Positions 16,401-23,570 of a stretch of 49,235 nt of DNA are shown here, in pieces. Position 1 is the stretch's first letter. The number at the start of each line of letters is the position of its first letter. Origin of the DNA: a virus. The translations under genes and the position numbers were made by a program. Location of the stretch: positions 1 through 49,235 of the IMG/VR virus record IMGVR_UViG_3300008117_000074; one strand, 5' to 3'. Below the pieces are notes generated by a model. It was not told the origin of the DNA. It made no database searches and was given only the letters and a program-made list of their open reading frames with translations.

Positions 16401-16710
16401 TGTATATTTTGATGACACAGAAAATAGATTTTTACCAACACATCAGGGAGTGACTCAAAGTATTACAAATCCTTTGCGTCTACTTCTTACAATTAATGGT
16501 ATAATTCAATATGTGGACTTTCCAGAATATGTCTGGCAAAGCCCACTACCAAGAGAAGGATTTATGGTTGACAGCGAAGGATATCTGGCTTTCTCTGAGG
16601 CGGTACCAGCAGGATCTAGATTTGATGCTAGAATAATGCCAGGGCCAGCAACACAAACTGAAGGAAGGTCATATTCATTCAAAGCAGTGGATATATTACT
16701 AGGAGGATAA
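10420..16710 (+). CDS. Giant Thr/Ser/Gly-rich tail fibre protein
   Basis: A 2096-residue fibre-like virion protein built of short beta-strand repeats rich in Thr, Ser, Gly and Ala. Two long modules, residues about 360-650 and 1261-1550, are near copies (both contain T-P-T-I-D-T-I-N-V-S-G-A and V-D-D-K-N-L-E-L-G). A second repeat containing T-I-G-D-[IV]-I-Y-A-S-A-T-G-T-P-G-T-L occurs three times from residue about 698. Near the C-terminus, N-K-A-Y-V-D-S is typical of phage fibres, followed by an end domain of about 100 residues beginning I-P-L-D-D-I-S-V-Y-F. ATG 10420 is chosen because the promoter lies directly upstream. It probably binds the host surface. Confidence 0.78.
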   Translation: MASGLTPIYLIPYPLSSDPVNVHGDVQLLAEQLEDVLFLKPDKNLSNIFTQSNIFNVNSATDAVRITQSGAGNALVVEDASNPDTSAFVIDTNGNVAIGKTTASVKLDVVGAAAISGAVTGLTFNGLTLTSAATGFTIAGGTTSKTLTLSNTLTLAGTDSTTMTFPSTSQNIVGTTATQTLTNKSLSDSTTFIVDVADATKRLQFDIGGTTNITGTFATAFTTAKTVTFQDVAGTVYVSGGTDVTLADGGTNASLTAVNGGVVYSTASALAISAAGSAGQILRSAGAAAPTWSTATYPATTTANQILYSSAANTIGEITTANNQVLVTNGSGVPAFSGTLPSGVTASSLTSFGTSPTLTTPTIDTINVSGASVAAALWNTTLTTGSISMGGALTTGSVNIANGTALAAGSVNIASGAGTGNKTVNIGTSATSGTTAITIGSTSGATSTVGINGATTVTGTLTTTGNVTVGGDLTVNGILTSINTNTLTVDDKNLELGGVVAEVVSTTGTVGSITGTGPWTATITGMTDTANLVVGSAITATNGVGSLGAGGTYVVASIVSQTSITYTATGGTTPVAGTITNITSGGPTNTTADGGGITLKGTTDKTITWDAANGNWTSNQPWNITSGNTFKINNVSVLSNTSVLGLTPTINATGYTLSGGTTAVAVTFAGGAAYTISGTNGQTYTLPSSGGTVALNPTTTIGDIIYASATGTPGTLTRLAGNTATQPSFLTSTGNGTANTTTSFTSSTGSGNVVLATSPTISGGSISGLTTLAIRDTSAAFDVTIAATSSPALSAGRALTLNMQNAARTISLAGNITVGGALTTASSFTTSGAFALTLTTTNTTNATIPAGTVTLVDLSTSQALTNKTISGLTVSTTTGTLTIPAATIAFSGANNTTITTTGATSVTLPTSGTLAANVTTTIGDVIYASATGTPGTLARLAGNTATQPAFLTSTGNGTANTTTSFTSSTGSGNVVLATSPSIAGGTHTGLTSLGIRDTSAAFDVTIAATSSTALTAGRTLTIDMVNAARTIKLAGNLDIAGTVTHAGAFTQTFTATANTSLTLPTSGTLAINPTTTIGDIIYASATGTPGTLTRLAGNITATKQFLVQTGNGTTSAAPAWGSIADGDLPSALTGKSYNGLTLTSTTGTFTLTNAKTFSVQNTLTLSGTDGSTLNIGAGGTLGSAAYTASTAYISSTLMTALGDMIYGGASGAATRLANAGTTNGTYVLQQTVSGGAAAAPSWLVSTGTGNNVLATSPTITTPTIDTINVSGAAIAAALWNTTLTTGSISMGGALTTGGINIATGTAFNGTVAIATGAGTVNKTINIGTSSTSGTTAITIGSSSGATSTIALNGNTTTSGNLTVGGDLTVNGTLTTVNSNTITVDDKNLELGSVPSATVSTTGTVGSITGTGPWTATITGMSSVAGLVVGSAISATNGTGSLGAGGTYIVASIVSNTSITYTATGGTTPTAGTITNITTTGATNTTANGGGITLKGATDKSIIWDSTNTNWTSSEHWNLASSKVFKINNTQVLSATAVLGITPSALATGFSIAGGTTSKTLTVSNTLTLSGTDGSTLNIGAGGTLGSAAFTASTAYEPAITTLAISKGGTGTGTAPTQWGVIYAASTTGYASTAAGTTGQVLTANTSGAPTWSNQSSLSVGTATNLSGTTVNSIPYQSASGTTSYISIGSANQVLAVNGTANGYTWVSPFTNPMTTLGDMVYGAASGTSTRLANAGTTNGVYILQETVTGGAAGAPSWLATTGSGNVVLATNPSLAGATLTAQLQSTLANNTGNGAGQIYLNGATGNRIDFNQNGVAGPSFTTRSVGTKINLWPNVGASTVDFAIGIEASNMWFSVDGASSGYKWYAGQTLISSLSGAGALTANSFVKSGGTSAQYLMADGSVTTSVIAAAGTLTGTTLASNVVFSSLTSLGTLTSLSVSGLSTLNSISVSGTATFSASPTVPSPTNNTDAVNKAYVDSVLAGGVPAIIPLDDISVYFDDTENRFLPTHQGVTQSITNPLRLLLTINGIIQYVDFPEYVWQSPLPREGFMVDSEGYLAFSEAVPAGSRFDARIMPGPATQTEGRSYSFKAVDILLGG
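11497..15054 (+). repeat. Duplicated modules inside the fibre gene
   Basis: A segment of about 860 bases at 11497-12363 recurs at 14200-15054. The encoded proteins are clearly alignable over their whole length, while codons have drifted at many third positions. A shorter unit at about 12511-12890 recurs at 13174-13560, with a partial third copy from 13636. The drift argues for old duplication with protein-level selection, not an assembly error. Confidence 0.8.
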
Positions 16711-16711
16711 A

Positions 16712-19700
16712 ATGGCAAGAAAAGTATTAACAGAAGGCGGATATACATTTACCGCTTCAACAAAAACGGTGGTAGTTAATAAATATATACCACAAGAAAG
16801 TTTAATTTTAATTACCAACGTAACGAGAGGTCAGGTTATATTTAATTTTTCTGATCCGTCATTAAAAGCAACTTCCTATACAACCTCCTCTACTGGTGCT
16901 AACGCTACAACTACCATTGTCCTCAACTATAACACTGCTGCAATGTCTAATACAGACAAATTATCTATCGTAATTGATGAGTATGTTGAGCAGATGATTC
17001 CTGCTGAAACAATTCTTGATCCAGTAAATAAGATGCGTGTTTCTCAACCACAATCACTTATTGATACTGACTTTGAATATGGTCCACAGACTACTAAATG
17101 GGAAAATATTTCTCTTGTAAACAATAGACCATTTGCTTATGATAACCAAGTGCCATTAACAAACGTAACAGCAATTACAATGTCTGCTGGTGCACGTATT
17201 GTTACAGTTGCAACAACAACACCTCCAGCAGTTGGAACACCAATTATTGTTCGTGATACAAATCTACCTTTTGCTAACGGTAATTTTATTGTTGAAACAG
17301 TTTCTGCTGGTGTAAACTTTACCTATACAGCACGTTCTGTTAACTACACATCAATTACAGCATTATTTGATGCATCTAAAACAGTTGTATCTGCTGGAAC
17401 ACTTTATACTGGCGCAAGAATTGGTGGCAACGCAACACTTTCTGTAACTGGTACAGATTTAAGAGTTGGTGTTACAACGACTGTTCCTCATGGACTAATG
17501 CCAGGAAATGAAATTGCAGTTCGTGGTATTACTGGAACTAATCCACCAAATGGTAATTTCTATGTAGCGCAGGTAACATCACCAACAGTATTTGCCTATT
17601 ATGCAAACCCTGCAGTTGGTAATCCAGCATCTTTGACAGGTGCTGCTGAAATTTATGTAAGACCACAATCACAGGTTGTTCATAGACCATTTGATGGTGG
17701 TGTTTTGTTTGGTACATATAGTTCTTCAAATAACGTATCTCAATCACGTCAAACACGACGTTATTTCCGTTACCAGTCTGGTAAAGGTTTACAAATGTCT
17801 TCAGGAACAATTCTAAGACCATATGCAACTGTAGATCAAATTACTTCATCTGGTACAACGGTAACAGTAACAACTCGTGAAGCACATGGCATGCAGCCAG
17901 GAGTTTCTATTACTGTTGCAGGTGCAACTGAAACAGCATACAATGGAACATTTACAGTTGTATCATGTCCAAGATTTAATACATTTACATATACGGCACT
18001 ATCTACTCCATCTGCATCACCTGCATCTGGAGATCCAGTAGTTTCTGTCAATTCATGGTTTGGTGCTAAAAATCGTTTAGGTGTTTTTGATCAGCAAAAT
18101 GGTCTTTTCTGGGAATATGATGGACAAACTCTTTATGCAGTTCGTCGCTCTTCGGTATTTCAACTAGGTGGACGTATTTCTGTAAATGCTGGATCAAATA
18201 CGGTTACTCAAACAGATGCTACATTCCCAACAGGATTTGCAAAACAGTTGGTCGTAGGAGACTGGGTAGTAATTAGAGGGCAAGCATACAGAGTTATAGA
18301 TATTGCATCTGATACATCTATGACAATTAGCCCATCATATCGTGGTGCATCTAACGTAACCTACGGAACTATGACAAAAATGGTTGAAACTCGTATTGCA
18401 CAATCAGCATTTAATCTTGATAAATTAGATGGAACTGGTCCTTCTGGATATAATATTAATCTTTCTAGAATGCAAATGTTTTACATTGATTACTCTTGGT
18501 ATGGTGCAGGATTTATTCGTTGGGGAGTAAGAGGTCCTGAAGGTGACGTTATCTACTGTCACAAACTACCAAATAACAATGTTAACTCAGAAGCATATAT
18601 GCGTTCAGGAAACCTTCCTGCTCGTTATGAAACAGTTAATGAATCGCCATATACTCAAACAACTGCAACAGTTGCATCTGGTGATACTACCATTAACGTA
18701 AGAGATACATCGCTATTCCCATCAAGTGGTGTTCTTATCATTCGTAATGGCTCTACATATGAAGGTGTAAGTTATTCTGGTAAAACTGCAACATCGTTTA
18801 CTGGAGTAACTCGTACTGCTGCAGGATCAGCAGTAGGTGGAACTGCAACAACTTGGTCTTCTGGGTCTGTATCAGGAACAGTCACAACAGCAACTGGTAT
18901 TCAGGTTGGACAAAGAGTACATTCTTCAACTAACCCAAATCCAGTTCCAGAAGGAACTTTTGTTACAGCAGTTGCTGGATCTACAATTACATTAAATGAA
19001 GCGGTAACTATTGCTAACCCACAACTTATATTCTCATCAATTGGAGCAACAACAGCGCAGACATTTACATTCTCTGCAACTGCTCCAACTGTAGTAGAAT
19101 TAGCATATCCAACATTTGCTCCAAGTATTTCTCACTGGGGTACTGCAGCAATTATGGATGGACGATTTGATGATGATAAGTCACTTGTCTTTACATTTGG
19201 TACTACTACCGTGACAACAATTCCAGCAGGACAGTCATATGCACTTATGTCAATTCGTGTAGCACCTTCTGCTGATAACGGACAAATTGGTGCTTTTGGT
19301 GCTCGTGAAGTAGTAAACCGTATGCAGTTAAAACTAAACTCATTTGGTCTAACATTTACTGGAACAGCACAACCACTTCTAGTTACAGCAGTTCTTAATG
19401 GTACCCCTTCAACAGCAACGTCATGGACAAATGCTGTTGCTGGAGCAGCAATACAGAATTCATCTCTAGCACAGATTGCATCATATGCTGGTGGAACTAC
19501 TACAGTATCTGGTGGTGAGGTTGCTGGAGGTTTCTTCGTACAGGGTACAGACCGTCTTGATCTAACTACCGTTCGTGATTTGGGTAACTCAATTTTGGGT
19601 GGCGGTGGAACAGCAGCAAACTCTCAGATCTACCCTGATGGTCCAGACACAATGACAATTGTTGTACGTAATCTAGGTGCATCAAATGCAACAGTATTCG

Positions 19701-19732
19701 GACGACTAGGTTGGACTGAAGCACAGGCATAA
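16712..19732 (+). CDS. Large virion structural protein with beta-sandwich repeats
   Basis: This 1006-residue protein starts one base after the fibre stop with AGGAGG upstream. It includes at least three related modules of the form G-x-x-I-x-V-x-G then N-G-x-F-x-V and F-x-Y, probably Ig-like beta sandwiches. A distinctive T-R-R-Y-F-R-Y-Q-S-G-K-G block also appears in large structural proteins of marine phages, from memory. Late segments contain Thr/Val-rich strands typical of appendages. It is likely part of the tail tip or fibre network with the genes on either side. The exact position in the virion is unknown. Confidence 0.7.
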   Translation: MARKVLTEGGYTFTASTKTVVVNKYIPQESLILITNVTRGQVIFNFSDPSLKATSYTTSSTGANATTTIVLNYNTAAMSNTDKLSIVIDEYVEQMIPAETILDPVNKMRVSQPQSLIDTDFEYGPQTTKWENISLVNNRPFAYDNQVPLTNVTAITMSAGARIVTVATTTPPAVGTPIIVRDTNLPFANGNFIVETVSAGVNFTYTARSVNYTSITALFDASKTVVSAGTLYTGARIGGNATLSVTGTDLRVGVTTTVPHGLMPGNEIAVRGITGTNPPNGNFYVAQVTSPTVFAYYANPAVGNPASLTGAAEIYVRPQSQVVHRPFDGGVLFGTYSSSNNVSQSRQTRRYFRYQSGKGLQMSSGTILRPYATVDQITSSGTTVTVTTREAHGMQPGVSITVAGATETAYNGTFTVVSCPRFNTFTYTALSTPSASPASGDPVVSVNSWFGAKNRLGVFDQQNGLFWEYDGQTLYAVRRSSVFQLGGRISVNAGSNTVTQTDATFPTGFAKQLVVGDWVVIRGQAYRVIDIASDTSMTISPSYRGASNVTYGTMTKMVETRIAQSAFNLDKLDGTGPSGYNINLSRMQMFYIDYSWYGAGFIRWGVRGPEGDVIYCHKLPNNNVNSEAYMRSGNLPARYETVNESPYTQTTATVASGDTTINVRDTSLFPSSGVLIIRNGSTYEGVSYSGKTATSFTGVTRTAAGSAVGGTATTWSSGSVSGTVTTATGIQVGQRVHSSTNPNPVPEGTFVTAVAGSTITLNEAVTIANPQLIFSSIGATTAQTFTFSATAPTVVELAYPTFAPSISHWGTAAIMDGRFDDDKSLVFTFGTTTVTTIPAGQSYALMSIRVAPSADNGQIGAFGAREVVNRMQLKLNSFGLTFTGTAQPLLVTAVLNGTPSTATSWTNAVAGAAIQNSSLAQIASYAGGTTTVSGGEVAGGFFVQGTDRLDLTTVRDLGNSILGGGGTAANSQIYPDGPDTMTIVVRNLGASNATVFGRLGWTEAQA

Positions 19733-19746
19733 TGAAGGAGGAATAA

Positions 19747-21051
19747 ATGCCTCTTACTAAAGAGCAAACAAGGTATACGTCTACTAACGATACTGTATTT
19801 CTTCCTACAGTAGCAGTTGATAACGATTTTGGTGTTCGTGGAAATGCTGTTTTTAGTGGCTCTGCCACTTTTACAAATGGTTTAACTTCAACTAGTGTAT
19901 TCACCATTGACAGAGTTGGTGGCTCTAATCCAAACTTTATAATGCAGGGTGCAGGTGAGCAAACATTTAGATTTTATAATACTGCTACTTCTGGATCAAC
20001 TCGTGTATCATGGAAAATGGCTAATCGCAACAATCCAGATTGGACTTGGATTTGGTATACAGATTCTTTAGATAATGGAACAAACGATATAACATTACAA
20101 AATCGTACAAGTGTAGCATTAAGAGTTGATACAAACGCCAATATTGGTATTGGAATAACTAATCCAAAAGTAAGACTACAAACATCATCTGCTACTACAT
20201 CACCTTCTCCAACACTTGGAACTGCTTCTGGAGCATTATATATAAGTAATAATGATACAGCCTACGGTTTATTATCTGGAGTTGCTGCTACTGGAGATGC
20301 TTGGCTACAAGTTCAAAGAACAGATGGCACTGCAACTGCTTATAATTTACTTTTACAGCCTTCAGGAGGCAGTGTTGGCATTTCAATGACTCCAACATTT
20401 AGACTTGATGTAACTGGAGCAGCATTAGGGGCAACATCAGGAAATCAATCACAAATATTCAGATTAACATCAACTTCTGCAAACGTTGATAATTTAGAAT
20501 TTACAAATACAAGAACAGCAAATGGTTCTGATTGGACAACTGCTGGTTATAGATTACAACAAAAAGTTGATGCTACATGGATGGCATATATTCAATTCAA
20601 TGGAAGTGCTGGATCAAACCAGGGTGGTTTATCGTTTGGTACTGGAACTACAACAACTTCTGCAATAAGCGTTTTAGAACGTTTAAGAATAGCAACTGAT
20701 GGGCGTATTACTGGATTAAACTCAGCCATTCTAGATATTCCATATGTAACTAATGCACAAACAGCAGCCTCTTATTCTGTACAGGCATCAGATTCTGGAA
20801 AAATCATAGAAATGAACAACGCTGGAGCAAATACTGTAACTGTTCCAAATCTCAGCACAGTTGCTACTGGTGCTCAAATTACTATTATTCAAACTGGTGC
20901 GGGGCAAACAACGGTAGCAGCAGGAGCCAGCGTTACTATAAATGGTACCCCAGGATTAAAATTACGTACTCAATGGTCTACAGCAACATTAATTAAAAGA
21001 ACTACTGGCGCTACAGATGTTTGGATTTTGACTGGCGATTTGGTAGCATAA
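19747..21051 (+). CDS. Tail fibre protein with a beta-rich C-terminal tip
   Basis: A 434-residue fibre-like protein. The N-terminal 60 residues (N-D-T-V-F-L-P-T-V-A-V-D-N-D-F) probably attach to the virion. The middle has N-I-G-I-G-I-T-N-P-K-V-R-L, the wording found in many phage fibres. The C-terminus, I-E-M-N-N-A-G-A-N-T-V-T-V-P and G-A-Q-I-T-I-I-Q-T-G-A-G-Q-T-T-V, is the repeating beta pattern of trimeric fibre tips. AAGGAGG precedes the ATG. It is probably a receptor-binding or shaft component cotranscribed with the previous gene. Confidence 0.72.
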   Translation: MPLTKEQTRYTSTNDTVFLPTVAVDNDFGVRGNAVFSGSATFTNGLTSTSVFTIDRVGGSNPNFIMQGAGEQTFRFYNTATSGSTRVSWKMANRNNPDWTWIWYTDSLDNGTNDITLQNRTSVALRVDTNANIGIGITNPKVRLQTSSATTSPSPTLGTASGALYISNNDTAYGLLSGVAATGDAWLQVQRTDGTATAYNLLLQPSGGSVGISMTPTFRLDVTGAALGATSGNQSQIFRLTSTSANVDNLEFTNTRTANGSDWTTAGYRLQQKVDATWMAYIQFNGSAGSNQGGLSFGTGTTTTSAISVLERLRIATDGRITGLNSAILDIPYVTNAQTAASYSVQASDSGKIIEMNNAGANTVTVPNLSTVATGAQITIIQTGAGQTTVAAGASVTINGTPGLKLRTQWSTATLIKRTTGATDVWILTGDLVA

Positions 21052-21068
21052 GACTTTTATGCTATACT
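21040..21068 (+). promoter_or_regulatory. Promoter for the small coiled-coil gene
   Basis: TTGGTA (21040-21045), 17 bases, and TATACT (21063-21068) with extended TGC. The -35 overlaps the end of the preceding fibre gene. AAAAGGAG precedes ATG 21100. Confidence 0.75.
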
Positions 21069-21099
21069 ATAAATAGAGTAACTAACAAAAGGAGAAAAA

Positions 21100-21330
21100 A
21101 TGTCAATTGACTTTGATTCAGTACTCACAAATGAACAAAAGGCTGAGATTTTGCAGCAGAGAATTACTCAGTTTGCTGCAGAGGCATATCAGCATTCGCT
21201 TAATCTAAAAACAGCAGAGACTCTTGATCAAGGAGATCAGGTAGAGCAAATCAAGAAGAATCTAGAAATTCTTGAGGCTGCTATTAAAGTTCATAAGGAT
21301 GAATTGAGTGCTTTGCCTAAAGCAGAGTAA
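21100..21330 (+). CDS. Small predicted coiled-coil protein
   Basis: This 76-residue, almost entirely helical, acidic protein (L-T-N-E-Q-K-A-E-I-L-Q-Q-R at the start and I-K-K-N-L-E-I-L-E-A-A-I at the centre) has heptad-like hydrophobic spacing. I do not recognise it. It has a strong Shine-Dalgarno, its own promoter and a terminator straight after it, so it forms a single-gene unit expected to be well expressed. Possible roles are a fibre assembly chaperone or a small regulator; neither is shown by the sequence. Confidence 0.7.
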   Translation: MSIDFDSVLTNEQKAEILQQRITQFAAEAYQHSLNLKTAETLDQGDQVEQIKKNLEILEAAIKVHKDELSALPKAE

Positions 21331-21370
21331 TCATATATTCTAAAATACAGAACTTATAAAAACTTAAAGT

Positions 21371-21405
21371 CCTACACCTACACTAAAGGTGTAGGCTTTT
21401 TGTTT
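21371..21405 (+). terminator. Rho-independent terminator after the coiled-coil gene
   Basis: CCTACACCT (21371-21379) pairs perfectly with AGGTGTAGG (21387-21395) around a seven-base loop, followed by CTTTTTGTTT. The unit closes the fibre-side transcripts before the reductase gene. Confidence 0.92.
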
Positions 21406-21409
21406 GAAC

Positions 21410-21438
21410 TTGAAATTGATAAAATTTAGTGATATACT
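21410..21438 (+). promoter_or_regulatory. Promoter for the ribonucleotide reductase
   Basis: TTGAAA (21410-21415), 17 bases, then TATACT (21433-21438) with extended TGA, immediately after the terminator. The leader to ATG 21508 is about 63 bases; I see no cobalamin riboswitch in it. Confidence 0.8.
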
Positions 21439-21507
21439 TAGACAGTACTTTGAAAAAGTTAAAGTACTCTATTATAAAATTCAACTTTGAAAGGCAGTGC
21501 TTTAAAT

Positions 21508-23538
21508 ATGTCAGATTTCTTTTCTTTTCGTCTATTAGACGATTTTGTTTCTAAATACGAGGATGTTCAGGCTCCATTTGGTTTTATGGATGCTGGAGGT
21601 AACTCTTTAGGAGAGATTACATTTATTAGAACATACTCTCGCATGAAGGAGGATGGAACAAAAGAAAAATGGCATGAAGTTTGTCGTCGTGTAATTGAAG
21701 GTATGTATTCGGTTCAAAAGAACCATGCTAAAGAAAATCGTTTGCCTTGGAATGATAATAAGGCTCAGAAGTCTGCACAAGAGGCTTTTGATCGTATGTT
21801 TAATTTGAAGTGGACACCACCAGGACGTGGCCTATGGGCTTTCGGTACCCCCATGACTATGGAGAAGCGTAACTCAGCATCTCTTCAAAACTGTGCAATG
21901 GTATCCACAAAAGACTTAGATAAAAATGATCCAGGTGCATTATTTGCATGGGTAATGGATGCATTAATGTTGGGTATTGGAGTAGGATTTGATACTGTTG
22001 GACAAGATAAAAAGTTTTTAATTTATGCCCCAACTGAACCAGAAATAACATATGATATTCCAGATACTCGTGAAGGCTGGGTAGAGTCTGTAAGGATGCT
22101 TTTAAATTCATACCTTCGTCCTAATCAAAATATTCAGTTGTTCAACTATGACCTTATCCGCCCTCTAGGAGCACCCATAAAAGGCTTTGGAGGCGTTGCA
22201 AGCGGTCCACAGCCACTTATTGATCTCCATACACGGATTCGTAAAGTTATTGGCTCTAGGGCTGGAGAAACGCTTGATTCTCGTGCAATTGTAGACATCA
22301 TTAATCTAATTGGAACATGCGTTGTTTCTGGAAATGTTCGTCGTTCTGCAACACTTGCTCTAGGTGGAGCAGAAGATAAAGATTTTATGAATCTTAAAAA
22401 TGCAGAGGTATTCCCAGATCGCAACTCATATGATCCAGAAAATCCAGGATGGGCTTGGATGTCTAATAACTCTATTGCTGCTGAAGTAGGAACAAGATAT
22501 GAAGACTATGTTGATCTTATTGCTGACAATGGAGAGCCAGGATTTATTTGGCTTGATGTTGCTCGTAACTATGGTCGTCTTGCAGATCCAGCAGATGGAA
22601 AAGATTATCGTGTTATGGGATTCAACCCTTGTGCGGAGCAGCCATTGGAGTCATACGAATTATGTACACTTGTAGAAGTACATTTAAATCGTCATGAATC
22701 CAAGGAGGACTTCCTCAAGACGTTGAAGTTTGCATATCTTTATGGAAAGACTGTAACTTTGATGCCAACACACTGGCAGCAAACAAACGGAATTATGCAA
22801 CGTAATCGCCGTATTGGAACATCTCTAACTGGCATTGCATCGTTTGCTGATCAAAAGGGGTTGCCTACAGTTCGTGAATGGATGGATGAAGGTTACAAAA
22901 CAATTCGTAAATACGATCACTCATATTCTGAGTGGCTATGTGTTCGTGAATCAATTCGTGTAACAACTGTTAAGCCATCAGGTTCTGTGTCTATTCTTTC
23001 TGGCGCCACCCCTGGAGTTCACTGGGCACCAGGAGGAGATTACTTCCTTCGTGCTATTCGCTTTGGCGAAACAGATCCAATGCTTCATTTATTTAAAGCA
23101 GCAGGGTATAAGATTGAAAAAGATCTAGTATCTGCAAATACACAGGTCGTATACTTTCCAGTACACTCTGGACATCCAAGATCTGAAAAAGATGTAACAT
23201 TATTTGAAAAGATTGGCCTTGCTGCTACAGCACAGAAGTATTGGTCTGACAATGGTGTTTCTGTAACATTATCTTTTGATAAAGAAACTGAAACAAAAAA
23301 TATTGCTCCAGCACTACATATGTATGAAGGACAGTTAAAGGCAGTTTCATTCTTGCCTATGGGAAATCATACTTATCCGCAGCAGCCTTATACTCAAATT
23401 ACAAAAGAAGAGTACGAGTCCTACATTGGTCAAATATCAAAGATTAACTTTGATGCTATTTACAACGGTGTAGAAAATCTAGAGGCTCAGGGAGAAATGT
23501 ATTGCACAACAGATGCCTGTGAGATTAAAATAAAATAA
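21508..23538 (+). CDS. nrdJ: Adenosylcobalamin-dependent (class II) ribonucleotide reductase
   Basis: The 676-residue enzyme reduces ribonucleotides, probably triphosphates, to deoxyribonucleotides using a vitamin B12 radical. Cys129 (Q-N-C-A) and Cys386 (E-L-C-T) form the active-site redox pair. Cys375 in N-P-C-A-E-Q is the thiyl radical site, with Asn373 and Glu377. The 11-residue gap Cys375-Cys386 matches Lactobacillus leichmannii reductase (408/419, from memory). The C-terminal Cys666 and Cys671 are spaced like its shuttle cysteines. No cysteine needed for catalysis is missing. ATG 21508 is preferred to the TTG at 21487; AAAGG lies about 13 bases upstream. It is flanked by its own promoter and an upstream terminator, so it is an independent unit inside the structural genes. 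Confidence 0.93.
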   Translation: MSDFFSFRLLDDFVSKYEDVQAPFGFMDAGGNSLGEITFIRTYSRMKEDGTKEKWHEVCRRVIEGMYSVQKNHAKENRLPWNDNKAQKSAQEAFDRMFNLKWTPPGRGLWAFGTPMTMEKRNSASLQNCAMVSTKDLDKNDPGALFAWVMDALMLGIGVGFDTVGQDKKFLIYAPTEPEITYDIPDTREGWVESVRMLLNSYLRPNQNIQLFNYDLIRPLGAPIKGFGGVASGPQPLIDLHTRIRKVIGSRAGETLDSRAIVDIINLIGTCVVSGNVRRSATLALGGAEDKDFMNLKNAEVFPDRNSYDPENPGWAWMSNNSIAAEVGTRYEDYVDLIADNGEPGFIWLDVARNYGRLADPADGKDYRVMGFNPCAEQPLESYELCTLVEVHLNRHESKEDFLKTLKFAYLYGKTVTLMPTHWQQTNGIMQRNRRIGTSLTGIASFADQKGLPTVREWMDEGYKTIRKYDHSYSEWLCVRESIRVTTVKPSGSVSILSGATPGVHWAPGGDYFLRAIRFGETDPMLHLFKAAGYKIEKDLVSANTQVVYFPVHSGHPRSEKDVTLFEKIGLAATAQKYWSDNGVSVTLSFDKETETKNIAPALHMYEGQLKAVSFLPMGNHTYPQQPYTQITKEEYESYIGQISKINFDAIYNGVENLEAQGEMYCTTDACEIKIK

Positions 23539-23546
23539 AACGGCTA

Positions 23547-23555
23547 TGGTAAAAT
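23547..23555 (+). promoter_or_regulatory. Extended -10 promoter for the LamG-like protein
   Basis: TGG-TAAAAT (23550-23555) lies 15 bases before ATG 23571, with AGGAGA four bases before the ATG. No -35 match is visible. Confidence 0.45.
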
Positions 23556-23570
23556 AGTGTAGGAGATACT

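Noticed and set aside
11331-16418. Long minus-strand open frames inside the fibre gene (for example 11331-11936 and 14094-14666).
   Set aside because: They mirror the Thr/Ser/Ala-rich codons of the fibre gene, lack ribosome sites and repeat wherever the fibre modules repeat.
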